DNA of 64,000 bases from Thalassospira profundimaris (lineage in GTDB: Bacteria; Pseudomonadota; Alphaproteobacteria; Rhodospirillales; Thalassospiraceae): positions 227,528-291,527 of the forward strand of contig NZ_JPWI01000004.1 in the NCBI RefSeq assembly GCF_003326795.1, read 5' to 3'. Shown here one piece after another: positions 17,807-27,297 of the stretch. The notes beneath the pieces were generated by a model that did no database searches, was not told the DNA's origin, and worked only from the letters and a program-made list of their open reading frames with translations. Numbering within the stretch: position 1 is the stretch's first letter; each line of letters starts with the position of its first letter. A program made the position numbers and the translations under genes.

Positions 17807-18609
17807 GCAATGTAAAAGCTGCGTTGGACGTCATTGCGTCGAAGGCACCGGGTTTCAAGGCCGAGGTTGCCCTGGTTCTTGGCAGTGGTCTGGGCGGGGT
17901 TGTTGATGCGGTAAGTGACGCCATTAGCATTTCCTACGCGGAGCTGCCGGGCTTTCCACGTCCGACTGTTGTTGGACATGGCGGGACACTTGTGCTGGGA
18001 CGGATCGGTGGTGTTTCGGTTGCTGTGATGCAGGGGCGGGCGCATTTCTATGAGCATGGCCGCTCTGACCTGATGGCGGAGCCGCTTGAAACGCTGCGTG
18101 AACTTGGGGCCGAGAAACTTATCCTGACCAATGCGGCAGGGTCATTGATCCCCGAAGCCGTTCCGGGAAGCCTGATGCTGATTACCGATCATATCAGCCT
18201 GTTCGGGCCAAATCCGCTGATTGGTTATCATGGCAATGACAGGTTCGTTGGCATGGATATGCCCTATGATCCGGAAATCGGTTCGGGGTTGCACGATACC
18301 GCAGCAAAGCTTGGTATTAAATTGTTTGAAGGCACTTATTGCTGGTGCACGGGGCCAAGCTTCGAGACGCCTGCGGAAATTCGCGCACTCAAGGTTCTGG
18401 GGGCGGACGCTGTTGGTATGTCGACCGTACCCGAAAATATCCTTGCCCGTCGTCTTGGTTTCAAGGTGGCGGCAATTTCAAATGTCACGAACCTTGCTGC
18501 TGGCATGAGCCCAACACCGCTTAGCCATGAACAGACCCTTGATATGTCCAAGGAAGGTGCTTCCAATCTTATCAAGATCCTGTTGCAGTATTTCTCGGGT
18601 TCTGCATAA
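17803..18609 (+). CDS. Purine nucleoside phosphorylase (trimeric type)
   Basis: A 268-residue enzyme of the inosine/guanosine phosphorylase family that splits purine nucleosides with phosphate. Seen motifs are LGSGLGG at the phosphate site, MQGRAHFYEHG, TNAAGSL, and CTGPSFETPAEIRALKVLGADAVGMST split over the active site, with the base-specifying Asn in SNVTNLA. The ATG overlaps the cdd stop. The length fits the trimeric 6-oxopurine class (PunA/XapA), not the hexameric DeoD class. Confidence 0.93.
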   Translation: MSNVKAALDVIASKAPGFKAEVALVLGSGLGGVVDAVSDAISISYAELPGFPRPTVVGHGGTLVLGRIGGVSVAVMQGRAHFYEHGRSDLMAEPLETLRELGAEKLILTNAAGSLIPEAVPGSLMLITDHISLFGPNPLIGYHGNDRFVGMDMPYDPEIGSGLHDTAAKLGIKLFEGTYCWCTGPSFETPAEIRALKVLGADAVGMSTVPENILARRLGFKVAAISNVTNLAAGMSPTPLSHEQTLDMSKEGASNLIKILLQYFSGSA

Positions 18610-18668
18610 AGCCGATTTTCAATTTCGGTTTTGGTACCCCATAACGACAAGCGTGCAGGAGACAGCAA

Positions 18669-20009
18669 ATGCTGCCGCAGGAAATCATTCGCCGCAAACG
18701 TGAAGGCGAAGTTCTGACAGACGCTGAAATAGCGTTTTTCGTCAAAGGCATCACTGATGACAGTATCAGCGAGGGGCAGGTTGCTGCCCTTGCGATGGCC
18801 GTTTTCTTTAACGGAATGACCATGGACGAACGGGCTGCGCTGACTCGTAATATGCGCGACAGTGGTACAGTTCTTGATTGGAAGGCACTTGGCCTTGACG
18901 GGCCGGTTGTTGACAAACATTCCACGGGTGGCGTCGGTGACAAGGTCAGTCTGATGCTTGGTCCGATTGTCGGTGCGTGTGGCGCATTCGTTCCAATGAT
19001 TTCCGGACGGGGCCTAGGCCACACAGGCGGAACGCTTGATAAATTTGATTCGATCCCGGGTTATCGCACGACGCCGACACTTGAAGAATTTGCCAAGGTT
19101 ACCCGCGAAGTTGGCTGCGCGATTATCGGGCAAACCTCTGATCTTGCGCCGGCAGACAAACGGTTCTATGGCATTCGCGACGTAACAGCGACGGTCGAAA
19201 GCATACCGCTGATTACCGCATCGATCCTTTCCAAGAAGCTGGCGGCTGGCCTTGATTCACTTGTCATGGACGTCAAGTTCGGTTCGGGCGCCTTCATGAA
19301 CGAATATGATCGTGCGCGCGAACTGGCGCAAAGTATTACGGAAGTGGCAACGCGCAATGGTGTTCCGACAGTAGCCCTGCTGACAGATATGGAGCAGGTG
19401 TTGGGCGATACAGTCGGCAATGCCCTTGAGATGCGTGAAGCGATCGATTTCCTGACCGGAAAACATCAGGAACAGCGTGTTTATGATGTGACAATGGCAC
19501 TTGCCGCAGAAATGCTTGCAGTTAGTGGTGTTGCTATCGATGTGGCTGACGGGCTTCGTCAGGCAACGCTTGCGCTTGAAAGCGGCAAGGCTGCAGAAGT
19601 CTTTGCAAAAATGGTCGCAAGCCTTGGCGGACCGGCCGACTTTGTCGAAAACAACACGAATTATCTTGAAGCAGCACCAATGATCAATGCGGTGACGGCT
19701 GCCAAAACTGGTCGGGTTGTTTCGATGGATGCGCGCAAGGTCGGCTTGGCTCTGGTTGCCCTTAAAGGTGGGCGTACGCGCGCTGATCAGAAGATCGATT
19801 TTGCAGTCGGCTTCACCGATTTTATCAAGGTCGGGCAACCGGTTTCGGCTGAAACACCGCTTTGCATTGCCCATACCCGTGATCAGGCCCAGCTGGAAGA
19901 AGCGACGGCCCTTCTGCGCGAAGCAATCGTTATCGGTGAGGGCGAGGTCGCGCCAACAGGCTCCGAACCCGCTGTGCGCGAACGCATCGTTGCCGGTGTA
20001 AAGGGGTGA
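18669..20009 (+). CDS. deoA: Thymidine phosphorylase
   Basis: A 446-residue pyrimidine nucleoside phosphorylase that converts thymidine and deoxyuridine to base plus deoxyribose 1-phosphate. The signature region has [12 protein letters not shown] at the phosphate site and [14 protein letters not shown], both diagnostic of DeoA. The C-terminal domain (about 345-446) contains KGGRTRAD. It lies 59 bases after the purine enzyme and probably ends the salvage operon, with a terminator at 20028. deoC and deoB, needed to finish deoxyribose breakdown, are not in the window. Confidence 0.95.
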   Translation: MLPQEIIRRKREGEVLTDAEIAFFVKGITDDSISEGQVAALAMAVFFNGMTMDERAALTRNMRDSGTVLDWKALGLDGPVVDKHSTGGVGDKVSLMLGPIVGACGAFVPMISGRGLGHTGGTLDKFDSIPGYRTTPTLEEFAKVTREVGCAIIGQTSDLAPADKRFYGIRDVTATVESIPLITASILSKKLAAGLDSLVMDVKFGSGAFMNEYDRARELAQSITEVATRNGVPTVALLTDMEQVLGDTVGNALEMREAIDFLTGKHQEQRVYDVTMALAAEMLAVSGVAIDVADGLRQATLALESGKAAEVFAKMVASLGGPADFVENNTNYLEAAPMINAVTAAKTGRVVSMDARKVGLALVALKGGRTRADQKIDFAVGFTDFIKVGQPVSAETPLCIAHTRDQAQLEEATALLREAIVIGEGEVAPTGSEPAVRERIVAGVKG

Positions 20010-20027
20010 TCCTTTGATATCGGGTTA

Positions 20028-20061
20028 AAAGAAAGGCTGGGAAATTTCCCGGCCTTTCTTT
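20028..20061. terminator. Bidirectional terminator
   Basis: A 17-base stem with AAAGAAAGGC at one end and GGCCTTTCTTT at the other, one T-G wobble and almost no loop. It lies between convergent deoA and the GMC oxidoreductase gene and has T-rich flanks both ways. Confidence 0.8.
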
Positions 20062-20064
20062 CTT

Positions 20065-21660
20065 CTAGCGAGCAGCAGCCTTGATCATGGAAGCCGCTTT
20101 TTCCGCAATCATGATCGTTGGCGAGTTTGTGTTGCCTGACACAATGGTCGGCATGATGGACGCGTCGGCAATGCGCAAACCATCCAGACCGCGCAGTCGC
20201 AATTCTGGATCAACCACAGATGCCGCATCTGCCCCCATTCTGCAGGTGCCGACCGGGTGGAAGATCGTGGTTCCGATATCGCCAGCCGCACGGATCAAAT
20301 CTTCTTCGCTGTCATAGGATGGGCCAGGTTTGAATTCTTCCGGCGCATAGGCAGCAAGGGCCGGTTGGCCTGCGATCTTGCGCGTCAGACGAATTGAATC
20401 TGCTGCCACCTTTTTATCTGCATCTGCTGACAGATAGTTCGGGGAAATCGCAGGCTGTTGCGTGTGATCCGGGCTGGTAATGTGAATGCTACCGCGGCTT
20501 TGCGGGCGCAGGTTACAGACACTTGCCGTGAAAGCCGGGAAGGGGTGGACGGGCTCGCCAAATTTCTCAAGTGACAGTGGTTGGACGTGATATTGAAGGT
20601 TCGGCGTTTCAAACGATGCATCAGACCGGGTGAAAATCCCCAGCTGACTTGGTGCCATGGACATCGGGCCTGACTGATTAAACAGGTATTCCAGAGCAAT
20701 GCTGGCTTTGCCCAACAGACTGGTTGCCTTTTCATTCAGGGTGCGAATGTTGCTTACCTTGAACGCACAGCGCAACTGCAAATGATCTTGAAGGTTTTCG
20801 CCGACTTGGGGGTTATCAAGCACCTGTTCGATGCCATATTGCTGCAAGACATCGCCGCGTCCGATCCCGGAAAGCTCCAGAATTTGCGGGGAGCCGACAG
20901 AACCGGCTGAAAGCACCGTTTCACGATTGGCATAAACAGTTTCGATATTACCTTCGCGCTCATATTCAACGCCGGTTATCCGGCCTTCGGAAATGATCAG
21001 ACGCCGGACATGGGCATTGGTGCGAACTTCAAGGTTTTTACGATCAAGGGCAGGGCGGAGAAATGCTTTGGATGTGTTCCAGCGAATGCCGCGCTTCTGG
21101 TTTACATCGAAATAGGATGACCCTTCATTGGTTCCACGATTGAAATCCGGCACCTTCGGAATGCCTGCCTGTTCGGCAGCATCCTGAAAGGCCTCAAGGA
21201 TTTCCCAGCGTACGCGTGCCTGTTCAACCCGCCATTCGCCACCTTCACCATGCAGGTCATCGGCACCGCGATAGTAGTCCTCCGATTTCTTGAAGAAGGG
21301 CAGCACATCGTCCCAGCCCCAATTGGTACATCCGGACTGGCGCCATTGATCATAGTCATTGGCCTGACCGCGCATATAGATCATGCCGTTGATGGACGAA
21401 CATCCGCCAAGAACCTTGCCGCGCGGATACCCAAGGGACCGGCCGTTCAAACCCGGTTCGCGGACGGTATTAAAACACCAGTCAACCTTGGGATTGCCAA
21501 TGCAATAAAGGTAGCCAACCGGAATATGAATCCAGGGATTGCGATCTTTTCCGCCAGCTTCAAGCAGAAGAATATTTGCGTCTTCCATCTCGGACAGGCG
21601 GTTTGCCAGCGTACAGCCGGCCGATCCTGCGCCAATGATGATGTAATCAAACCGGTCCAT
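20065..21660 (-). CDS. GMC-family FAD oxidoreductase
   Basis: A 531-residue flavoenzyme of the glucose-methanol-choline family. The N-terminus has the FAD-binding YIIIGAGSAGCTLANRL; GKVLGGCSSINGM is the first GMC signature, and the C-terminus has FHPVGTCRMG with the catalytic histidine and SGNTNSPTIMIAEKAA. Substrates in this group are alcohols such as choline or long-chain or polyethylene glycol alcohols; the sequence alone does not decide. No betaine aldehyde dehydrogenase gene is nearby, so choline dehydrogenase is unlikely. It is divergent from a DASS-type carrier, which may import or export a related acid. Confidence 0.9.
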   Translation of the reverse strand: MDRFDYIIIGAGSAGCTLANRLSEMEDANILLLEAGGKDRNPWIHIPVGYLYCIGNPKVDWCFNTVREPGLNGRSLGYPRGKVLGGCSSINGMIYMRGQANDYDQWRQSGCTNWGWDDVLPFFKKSEDYYRGADDLHGEGGEWRVEQARVRWEILEAFQDAAEQAGIPKVPDFNRGTNEGSSYFDVNQKRGIRWNTSKAFLRPALDRKNLEVRTNAHVRRLIISEGRITGVEYEREGNIETVYANRETVLSAGSVGSPQILELSGIGRGDVLQQYGIEQVLDNPQVGENLQDHLQLRCAFKVSNIRTLNEKATSLLGKASIALEYLFNQSGPMSMAPSQLGIFTRSDASFETPNLQYHVQPLSLEKFGEPVHPFPAFTASVCNLRPQSRGSIHITSPDHTQQPAISPNYLSADADKKVAADSIRLTRKIAGQPALAAYAPEEFKPGPSYDSEEDLIRAAGDIGTTIFHPVGTCRMGADAASVVDPELRLRGLDGLRIADASIMPTIVSGNTNSPTIMIAEKAASMIKAAAR

Positions 21661-21965
21661 GTGTCATTTCCTGAATGAGGACAATATGGAACCGGTTTCC
21701 CCGGTAGCGGTTGTGTTTCACGGAAGGTTCCTCTCTGAGTGGCAGCCAAGGTTTTTCTTGTGAGTCTTGTTTCTTGGTGTGACGCTACCATTGATTTGAC
21801 TGTCTGAAAATATAATCAAGCGTTGTATCCATTCCGGCATGCGGAAAAAGATACCTTTGTTGATTTTTGGAATAATTCAAATAAAATCAATATAATAGCA
21901 GTTGTTTAAGATCGAAAAACTTGATTAGTCTCGTCTGTCCACAGACTCAACCACGAGCTTGATTG
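21661..21965. other. Divergent intergenic region
   Basis: About 305 bases with no gene, very AT-rich from 21846 to 21915. A short inverted repeat TTCCG-N5-CGGAA lies at 21832-21846. The region must hold promoters for both the oxidoreductase and the DASS carrier. Confidence 0.45.
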
Positions 21966-23528
21966 ATGATCCGTTTTCGATGGCTTGATCGTTTGCCTAT
22001 TTCTGCGACCGGGGCACATCCGGAATCTCCCCGACGGCCTGGTGCACTTCGCCGTCAGCTTGGGTTCTGGGCCGGAATCTTGACAGCTGTTTCAATGGTG
22101 TTGAGTGGACCACCGGACGATATGGCGCCAGCTGCGTGGCATACAGCTGCAATTGCTGCATTGATGGCAATCTGGTGGTTGAGCGAAGCGATCCCGATAG
22201 CAGCAACCGCATTGGTTCCGGTTGCTGTTGCCCCGAGTTTTTCGGTGGCAACAATTGACGATGTGACTTTGCATTACTCGAACCCATTGTTGTTTTTGTT
22301 TTTGGGCGGATTTGTCATTGCCATTGCGATGGAACGATGGAATTTGCACCGACGTGTCGCACTGGTGATTTTAAAGCAGGTTGGTTTTAAGCCATCTTCG
22401 CTGGTCGGAGGTGTCATCGCTGCGACGGCGGTGCTTTCAATGTGGGTCAGCAATACCGCAACAGCGACCATGATGCTGCCAATCGCGCTTTCACTTGTGA
22501 ATTTGCTTCGAGAACACGATAAAACTCAGGATTCCTCATCTTCTCAAGCTGTTGAAGCAGGCGATGAACCTGTCAAATTACCGCGATCAGTTCGAAACTT
22601 CGCACTTTCAATGCTTTTCGGGATTGCATTCGGCGCCAGCATTGGTGGCATTGGAACGCTGATCGGGACACCACCCAATGCATTGTTGGCAGCATATCTT
22701 GATAGCAACTTTGGTGTTTCGATCGGGTTTGGGCAATGGATGTTAATCGGCGTACCATTTGCTGGCATTCTGTTAGTCGTGTGCTGGCTGGTTCTTACCC
22801 GCTATGTCTATCGACTGGACGATTCCTTGCCAGAACCTGTTTGCGAGGAACTGCAACGCGATATGGACGCGCTTGGTCCCATGTCTCGCGGCGAGAAATA
22901 TGTTGCGACAGTTTTTTGTGTTACAGCCCTTCTATGGTTGGTCCGGCCGCTGATCACAAACATTTTCCCGACATTGTTGCTAAGTGATGCGTCTATTGCG
23001 GTAACAGCTGCCATCGCATTATTTGCGATTCCGGTAAATGCGCGCGAGAATCAGTATATTTTAAGCTGGAAAGCCGCCCGTGCATTGCCTTGGGGCGTTC
23101 TGATACTGGTCGGAGGCGGGTTGGCACTTGGCGCGTTAATCAACGATACGGGCCTTGCAAGTTGGGTGGCCAATAGGGCGGGTGCTCTGCCTCATTTACC
23201 CGTTATTATCCAGATAGGAATGATTTCCCTGATTGTCATTATGATCAGTCACCTGACGTCAAACACGGCTACGGTTGCGACGTTCCTGCCCCTTGTCGCT
23301 ACCTATGCATTGGCCGAGGGGATAGATCCGGTTCTTCTATCTGTTCCGGTAGCGCTTTCAGCAAGCTGTGCATTTATGTCTCCTGTTGCCACACCTCCAA
23401 ACGCGATTGTGTTTGCCAGCGGATATTTGACAATCGGAGACATGGTACGTGCCGGTGCATTGATGAATGTGATTGCGCTTATTGCTATTATTTTGTTCGC
23501 CGTGATTTTGGTCCCGATTGCTTTCTAA
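21966..23528 (+). CDS. DASS/SLC13-family anion symporter
   Basis: A 520-residue membrane protein of the divalent anion:sodium symporter family, which moves di- and tricarboxylates or sulfate with sodium. It has about eleven hydrophobic segments and two family helix-turn patterns, SNTATATMMLPIA and SNTATVATFLPL, which form the sodium and carboxylate sites, plus GGIGTLIGTPPNA. ATG 21966 is used; a TTG sits one codon before. The hydrophilic loop near residues 180-200 is longer than usual. It may share a function with the divergent GMC oxidoreductase. Confidence 0.88.
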   Translation: MIRFRWLDRLPISATGAHPESPRRPGALRRQLGFWAGILTAVSMVLSGPPDDMAPAAWHTAAIAALMAIWWLSEAIPIAATALVPVAVAPSFSVATIDDVTLHYSNPLLFLFLGGFVIAIAMERWNLHRRVALVILKQVGFKPSSLVGGVIAATAVLSMWVSNTATATMMLPIALSLVNLLREHDKTQDSSSSQAVEAGDEPVKLPRSVRNFALSMLFGIAFGASIGGIGTLIGTPPNALLAAYLDSNFGVSIGFGQWMLIGVPFAGILLVVCWLVLTRYVYRLDDSLPEPVCEELQRDMDALGPMSRGEKYVATVFCVTALLWLVRPLITNIFPTLLLSDASIAVTAAIALFAIPVNARENQYILSWKAARALPWGVLILVGGGLALGALINDTGLASWVANRAGALPHLPVIIQIGMISLIVIMISHLTSNTATVATFLPLVATYALAEGIDPVLLSVPVALSASCAFMSPVATPPNAIVFASGYLTIGDMVRAGALMNVIALIAIILFAVILVPIAF

Positions 23529-23639
23529 TTGCCAGAAATGTCTGACAACTCTTGCCAAACAGTTCAATAGAACGCATTTTGATCAGTAACGAAAATTTAC
23601 CCGCCAATATGAAAATCAGAAAAATCAGGAGAAAACGGC

Positions 23640-24404
23640 ATGGGAAAACTGGATCGGCGCCGTCGCGAGATACTTGAACTCGTTGCGTCCAACAGCTTTA
23701 TGACAATTGATTCCCTTGCTGACCATTTTTCCGTTACCCCGCAGACCATCCGTCGTGACATCAACGAAATGGCAGAAGAGGGGCTGATTGCGCGCTATCA
23801 CGGTGGGGCGGCCAGCGTTTCCACGACCGAAAACACCGCCTATCAGGATCGCCAGGTACTTAATCTCGGGAGCAAGCGCGAGATCGCCAAGCTGGTTGCC
23901 GAGCATATTCCGGAAGGCGCTTCGCTCTTTATCAATATCGGTACAACGAATGAAGAAGTCGCCCATGCCTTGTCCGGGCATAAGAGCCTGAAGATCATTA
24001 CCAATAACCTGCATGTTGCAGAAATTTGTGCCGCAAATCAGGGGTTTGAGGTCATTATTGCAGGTGGTGTTGTTCGCCAGCGTGACTTCGGGGTCATAGG
24101 GGAAGCGACAATTGATTTCATCAACCAGTTCAAGGTTGATTACGCAATCATCGGGATTTCCGGGGTTGATGAAGATGGCAGTTTGATGGATTTCGATTAC
24201 CGCGAAGTCCGTGTGGCACGGGCAATTATCTCCAACGCCCGCCAGACATTCCTGTGTACCGATGCATCAAAGTTTGGTCGACGGGCAATGGTGCGGTTGG
24301 GCCATTTGTCGGAAATCGATGCATTGTTCACGGACCGTCATCCGGGGCCGAATTGGGCAGACGTGATCCGGGAAGCCGACGTTTCGGTTTATACCGCGAA
24401 TTAA
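23640..24404 (+). CDS. DeoR/GlpR-family transcriptional regulator
   Basis: A 254-residue repressor. The N-terminal DeoR helix-turn-helix (about residues 6-58) contains SLADHFSVTPQTIRRDINEM, and the C-terminal DeoRC sensor domain has INIGTTNEEVAHAL, ITNNLHVAEI and DYREVRVARAI, which bind sugar phosphates in this family. It is close to GlpR, the glycerol 3-phosphate-responsive repressor, but no glp gene is in the window. AGGAGAA precedes the ATG. It lies 111 bases after the DASS carrier and is convergent with an ABC ATPase. Confidence 0.88.
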   Translation: MGKLDRRRREILELVASNSFMTIDSLADHFSVTPQTIRRDINEMAEEGLIARYHGGAASVSTTENTAYQDRQVLNLGSKREIAKLVAEHIPEGASLFINIGTTNEEVAHALSGHKSLKIITNNLHVAEICAANQGFEVIIAGGVVRQRDFGVIGEATIDFINQFKVDYAIIGISGVDEDGSLMDFDYREVRVARAIISNARQTFLCTDASKFGRRAMVRLGHLSEIDALFTDRHPGPNWADVIREADVSVYTAN

Positions 24405-24425
24405 AGCGCAGTCAGAAAGCCAAGC

Positions 24426-24449
24426 GTGTTTACGTTCAGGCGTAAACAC
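24426..24449. other. Hairpin at a convergent gene end
   Basis: GTGTTTACG (24426-24434) pairs with CGTAAACAC (24441-24449) around six bases, and overlaps the last codons of the MlaF-type ATPase gene. It has no T-run, so its role as a terminator is doubtful. Confidence 0.4.
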
Positions 24450-25254
24450 CATCTTCGCGCTTGCCGGTACGCATTGTGATCGGTCCTTGTGACGATCCAT
24501 CAAGCATCTGGGTCAGATGTTCATTATGGGCATCATCAATGTCACTGGTCTTGCCAGACCAGTAAACCTTGCCATCATGCATCATTGTCAGGTTCTGATA
24601 GCGCGTGCGTGCGATCTGCATGTCATTGGTGATGGAAATGACAGTAGTGCCGCGTTGCTGCGCAATTTTTGAGATCATCAGTTCGATATGGTTCGACAGA
24701 ACCGGATCAAGACCCGCTGTCGGATTGTCGAGCAAAAGCAGCTCCGGATCGCTTGAAATTGCCCGGGCGATACCAACACGCTTTTGCATGCCACCAGACA
24801 GATCATTAGGGGTGAGGTCTGCACTTTCCTCGGCCAGACCGACAAGCCCCAAAAGCTCGGTCGCACGTTCCTTTGCGGCCTTTCGGCTCAGGGTGCCAAG
24901 TTCGATTTGCCGGAAACAGATGTTTTCCCAAACAGTAAGGCTGTCAAAAAGGGCATTGTGCTGAAACAGCATGCCGATTTTTGCGGCCCACTCCGGACGC
25001 GCAGGGGAATCTGCACGGCTCACATCGTCACCATCAAGAAAGATGGAACCCTCATCTGCGCTGTAAATCCCGACCAGACATTTCATGAGAACGCTTTTTC
25101 CAGCAGCGGACGGGCCGATGATTGCCATGGTTTCACCCTTGGCAACACTCAGGTCAACGCTGTCGACTGCAGTCATTCTCCCGAAGCGTTTGGTGAGTTT
25201 ATTTACCCTGACAAAGGCAGTCTTGTCCGTTTGAGAAGATGCAGTTTGGGTCAT
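24436..25254 (-). CDS. Orphan MlaF-type ABC ATPase
   Basis: A 272-residue ABC ATPase. It has Walker A GPSAAGKSVLMK, the signature LSGGMQKRVGIARAI and Walker B LLLLDNPTAGLDP. LSGGMQKRV is characteristic of the MlaF/Ttg2A branch that powers MCE-type lipid transport. The Walker B glutamate reads DN, not DE (LLDNPTAG), which would be expected to weaken hydrolysis. No MlaE permease or MlaD gene is next to it, so the partner must be encoded elsewhere. It is separated from aapP by that gene's terminator and is probably transcribed alone. Confidence 0.85.
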   Translation of the reverse strand: MTQTASSQTDKTAFVRVNKLTKRFGRMTAVDSVDLSVAKGETMAIIGPSAAGKSVLMKCLVGIYSADEGSIFLDGDDVSRADSPARPEWAAKIGMLFQHNALFDSLTVWENICFRQIELGTLSRKAAKERATELLGLVGLAEESADLTPNDLSGGMQKRVGIARAISSDPELLLLDNPTAGLDPVLSNHIELMISKIAQQRGTTVISITNDMQIARTRYQNLTMMHDGKVYWSGKTSDIDDAHNEHLTQMLDGSSQGPITMRTGKREDGVYA

Positions 25255-25334
25255 TTACATTCCGTTTTTGGTCGAGTTCGCGCTGAGTTTCGGCAATTGC
25301 CGAGCAGGGGGCAAGTGCCAAATTCACAAAAATG

Positions 25335-25360
25335 AAAACGGCCCCAAGCGGGGCCGTTTT
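25335..25360 (-). terminator. Terminator of the aap operon
   Basis: AAAACGGCCCC (25335-25345) pairs with GGGGCCGTTTT (25350-25360) around a four-base loop, 30 bases after the aapP stop on the minus strand. Confidence 0.88.
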
Positions 25361-25389
25361 GCAAGATATGCTGAATTCGTGAAATCCGC

Positions 25390-26175
25390 TTAGTGCGAAA
25401 GGATCTGGCTGAGAAACAGCTTGGTACGATCGCTTTTGGGATTGTCGAAGAATTCCTGCGGACCAGCCATTTCGACGATCTGACCTGCATCCATGAAGAT
25501 AACCCGATCAGCAACCTCTTTGGCGAAGCCCATTTCATGGGTTACGCAAAGCATGGTCATACCTTCTTTGGCAAGCTCGACCATTACGTCGAGAACTTCC
25601 TTGACCATTTCCGGATCAAGGGCCGAGGTCGGTTCATCAAACAGCATGATTTTCGGCTGCATGCAGAGCGAGCGGGCGATTGCCACACGCTGCTGCTGGC
25701 CGCCGGAGAGCTGACCCGGATATTTGTGGGCCTGTTCGGCAATCCTGACACGCTCAAGATAGTGCATGGCCAGATCATTGGCTTCTTTCTTGGGCATCTT
25801 GCGAACCCAGATCGGTGCCAAAGTCAGGTTTTCAAGCACAGTCATGTGCGGGAAAAGGTTGAAGTGCTGAAACACCATGCAAACTTCTCGGCGTACGGCT
25901 TCAATGTTTTTGACATCATCGCCAAGCAAAATCCCGTCAACATAGACTTCACCGCTTTGATAGGTCTCGAGGCGGTTCATCGTGCGAATGAGGGTGGACT
26001 TGCCAGAGCCTGAAGGGCCGCAGATGACAATACGTTCACCTTTGCGAACAGTCAGGTCAATGTCCTTCAGAACATGGAAGTTACCATACCATTTGTTCAT
26101 CTTGCTGACGGTGATGACATCCTCCTTGGACGGAGGAGGCACAGCGCCGGTAGTGGTTTCAGTTGCTACAGTCAT
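25390..26175 (-). CDS. aapP: General L-amino acid ABC transporter ATPase AapP
   Basis: A 261-residue polar-amino-acid-type ABC ATPase with Walker [13 protein letters not shown], signature [15 protein letters not shown] and Walker [14 protein letters not shown], followed by the typical [16 protein letters not shown]. It powers the AapQM permease pair. It lies 17 bases after aapM and ends the operon. Its order after aapJ, aapQ and aapM matches rhizobial aapJQMP, a broad L-amino acid (notably glutamate and glutamine) importer. Confidence 0.95.
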   Translation of the reverse strand: MTVATETTTGAVPPPSKEDVITVSKMNKWYGNFHVLKDIDLTVRKGERIVICGPSGSGKSTLIRTMNRLETYQSGEVYVDGILLGDDVKNIEAVRREVCMVFQHFNLFPHMTVLENLTLAPIWVRKMPKKEANDLAMHYLERVRIAEQAHKYPGQLSGGQQQRVAIARSLCMQPKIMLFDEPTSALDPEMVKEVLDVMVELAKEGMTMLCVTHEMGFAKEVADRVIFMDAGQIVEMAGPQEFFDNPKSDRTKLFLSQILSH

Positions 26176-26192
26176 TGTTTTCTCCTCGTTCC

Positions 26193-27296
26193 TTACCTGC
26201 GCTCGCCTTTGCGAAGCTCTTTTTCAAGATAGGCGGAGTATTTCGCCATCGAGAAACAGATCAGGAAGAATATTGCCGCGGCGAAGGCATAGCCTTCCAC
26301 GTAGTATTTGGTCCATGCAGGATCACTGCGAAGTGCAAGCTTTACCGTTCCAAGGAAATCAAACAGGCCGATAATCACGACCAGCGTGGTGTCCTTGAAC
26401 ATTGAGATGAAGCTATTCACCGTTGGCGGAATGACCAGACGCAATGCCTGCGGAAGGATGATCAGACGCATGGACTGCCAGTAGGACAGTGCAAGGCTGT
26501 CGCCTGCTTCGAACTGTCCGCGCGGGACAGCCTGAAGACCACCACGAAATACCTCGGCAAGGTAGGCCGCCGTAAACAGGATAATACCGATCTGCGCACG
26601 CAGCAGCTTGTCGATGGTTACCCCCGTCGGCAGAAACAGCGGAAACATGACGGATGCCATAAACAGGACCGTAATCAGCGGTACGCCGCGAATAACTTCG
26701 ATGTAGACAACGGATACAGTCTTGATGGCGGGCATGTTGGACTGACGGCCAAGCGCAAGTAGCAAACCCAATGGAAATGCAAAGATCACGCCGATAGACG
26801 ACAGGATCAGGGTTAGCGGCAAGCCACCCCAGTAACTGTTCTGGACATAGGTAAGACCAAGAACACCACCCCACATCAGGACGCCGATAACAGGAACACC
26901 GACAACCCACATCGGGATAATCCATTTGCGAAGGCCGGGATATTTTACGGCCCCCAGGCTACCGCAAATGATTGCAATCAGAACAATCATGGCAAGTACC
27001 GGCCGCCATTGTTCTTCGTACGGATAGGTGCCAAACAGGATCAGACGCAGGTTGGCATTTACAAAGCCCCAGCAAGCGCCGGTAACCTCTGCACACCCCT
27101 CGATCGTTGGTGTCAGTGTTGCATTGACAACCGCCCAGTTAAACAGCGGCGGAACAAGCCAAAGAATGAAGGCGAGGGCACCCAGCGTCAGAAGGGTGTT
27201 AAACCATCCGTCAAAAAGGTTCTTCTTTGACCAGGCAACAGCTCGCTCGCTGAAAGTCCCGGTTGGAAGAGGAGGCAATTTTGCGTTTTCTGACAT
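26193..27296 (-). CDS. aapM: General L-amino acid ABC transporter permease AapM
   Basis: A 367-residue inner-membrane permease of the HisM/GlnP type. The C-terminal half has the conserved [21 protein letters not shown] coupling loop (shown in shortened form) and the membrane span pattern of this family. A longer N-terminal extension with extra helices, including a TM near residues 36-55, is usual for AapM. One base separates it from aapQ. Confidence 0.94.
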   Translation of the reverse strand: MSENAKLPPLPTGTFSERAVAWSKKNLFDGWFNTLLTLGALAFILWLVPPLFNWAVVNATLTPTIEGCAEVTGACWGFVNANLRLILFGTYPYEEQWRPVLAMIVLIAIICGSLGAVKYPGLRKWIIPMWVVGVPVIGVLMWGGVLGLTYVQNSYWGGLPLTLILSSIGVIFAFPLGLLLALGRQSNMPAIKTVSVVYIEVIRGVPLITVLFMASVMFPLFLPTGVTIDKLLRAQIGIILFTAAYLAEVFRGGLQAVPRGQFEAGDSLALSYWQSMRLIILPQALRLVIPPTVNSFISMFKDTTLVVIIGLFDFLGTVKLALRSDPAWTKYYVEGYAFAAAIFFLICFSMAKYSAYLEKELRKGERR

Positions 27297-27297
27297 G

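Noticed and set aside
24426..24449. A terminator at the end of the MlaF-type ATPase gene
   Set aside because: The stem is good but no T-run follows, so I record it only as a hairpin.
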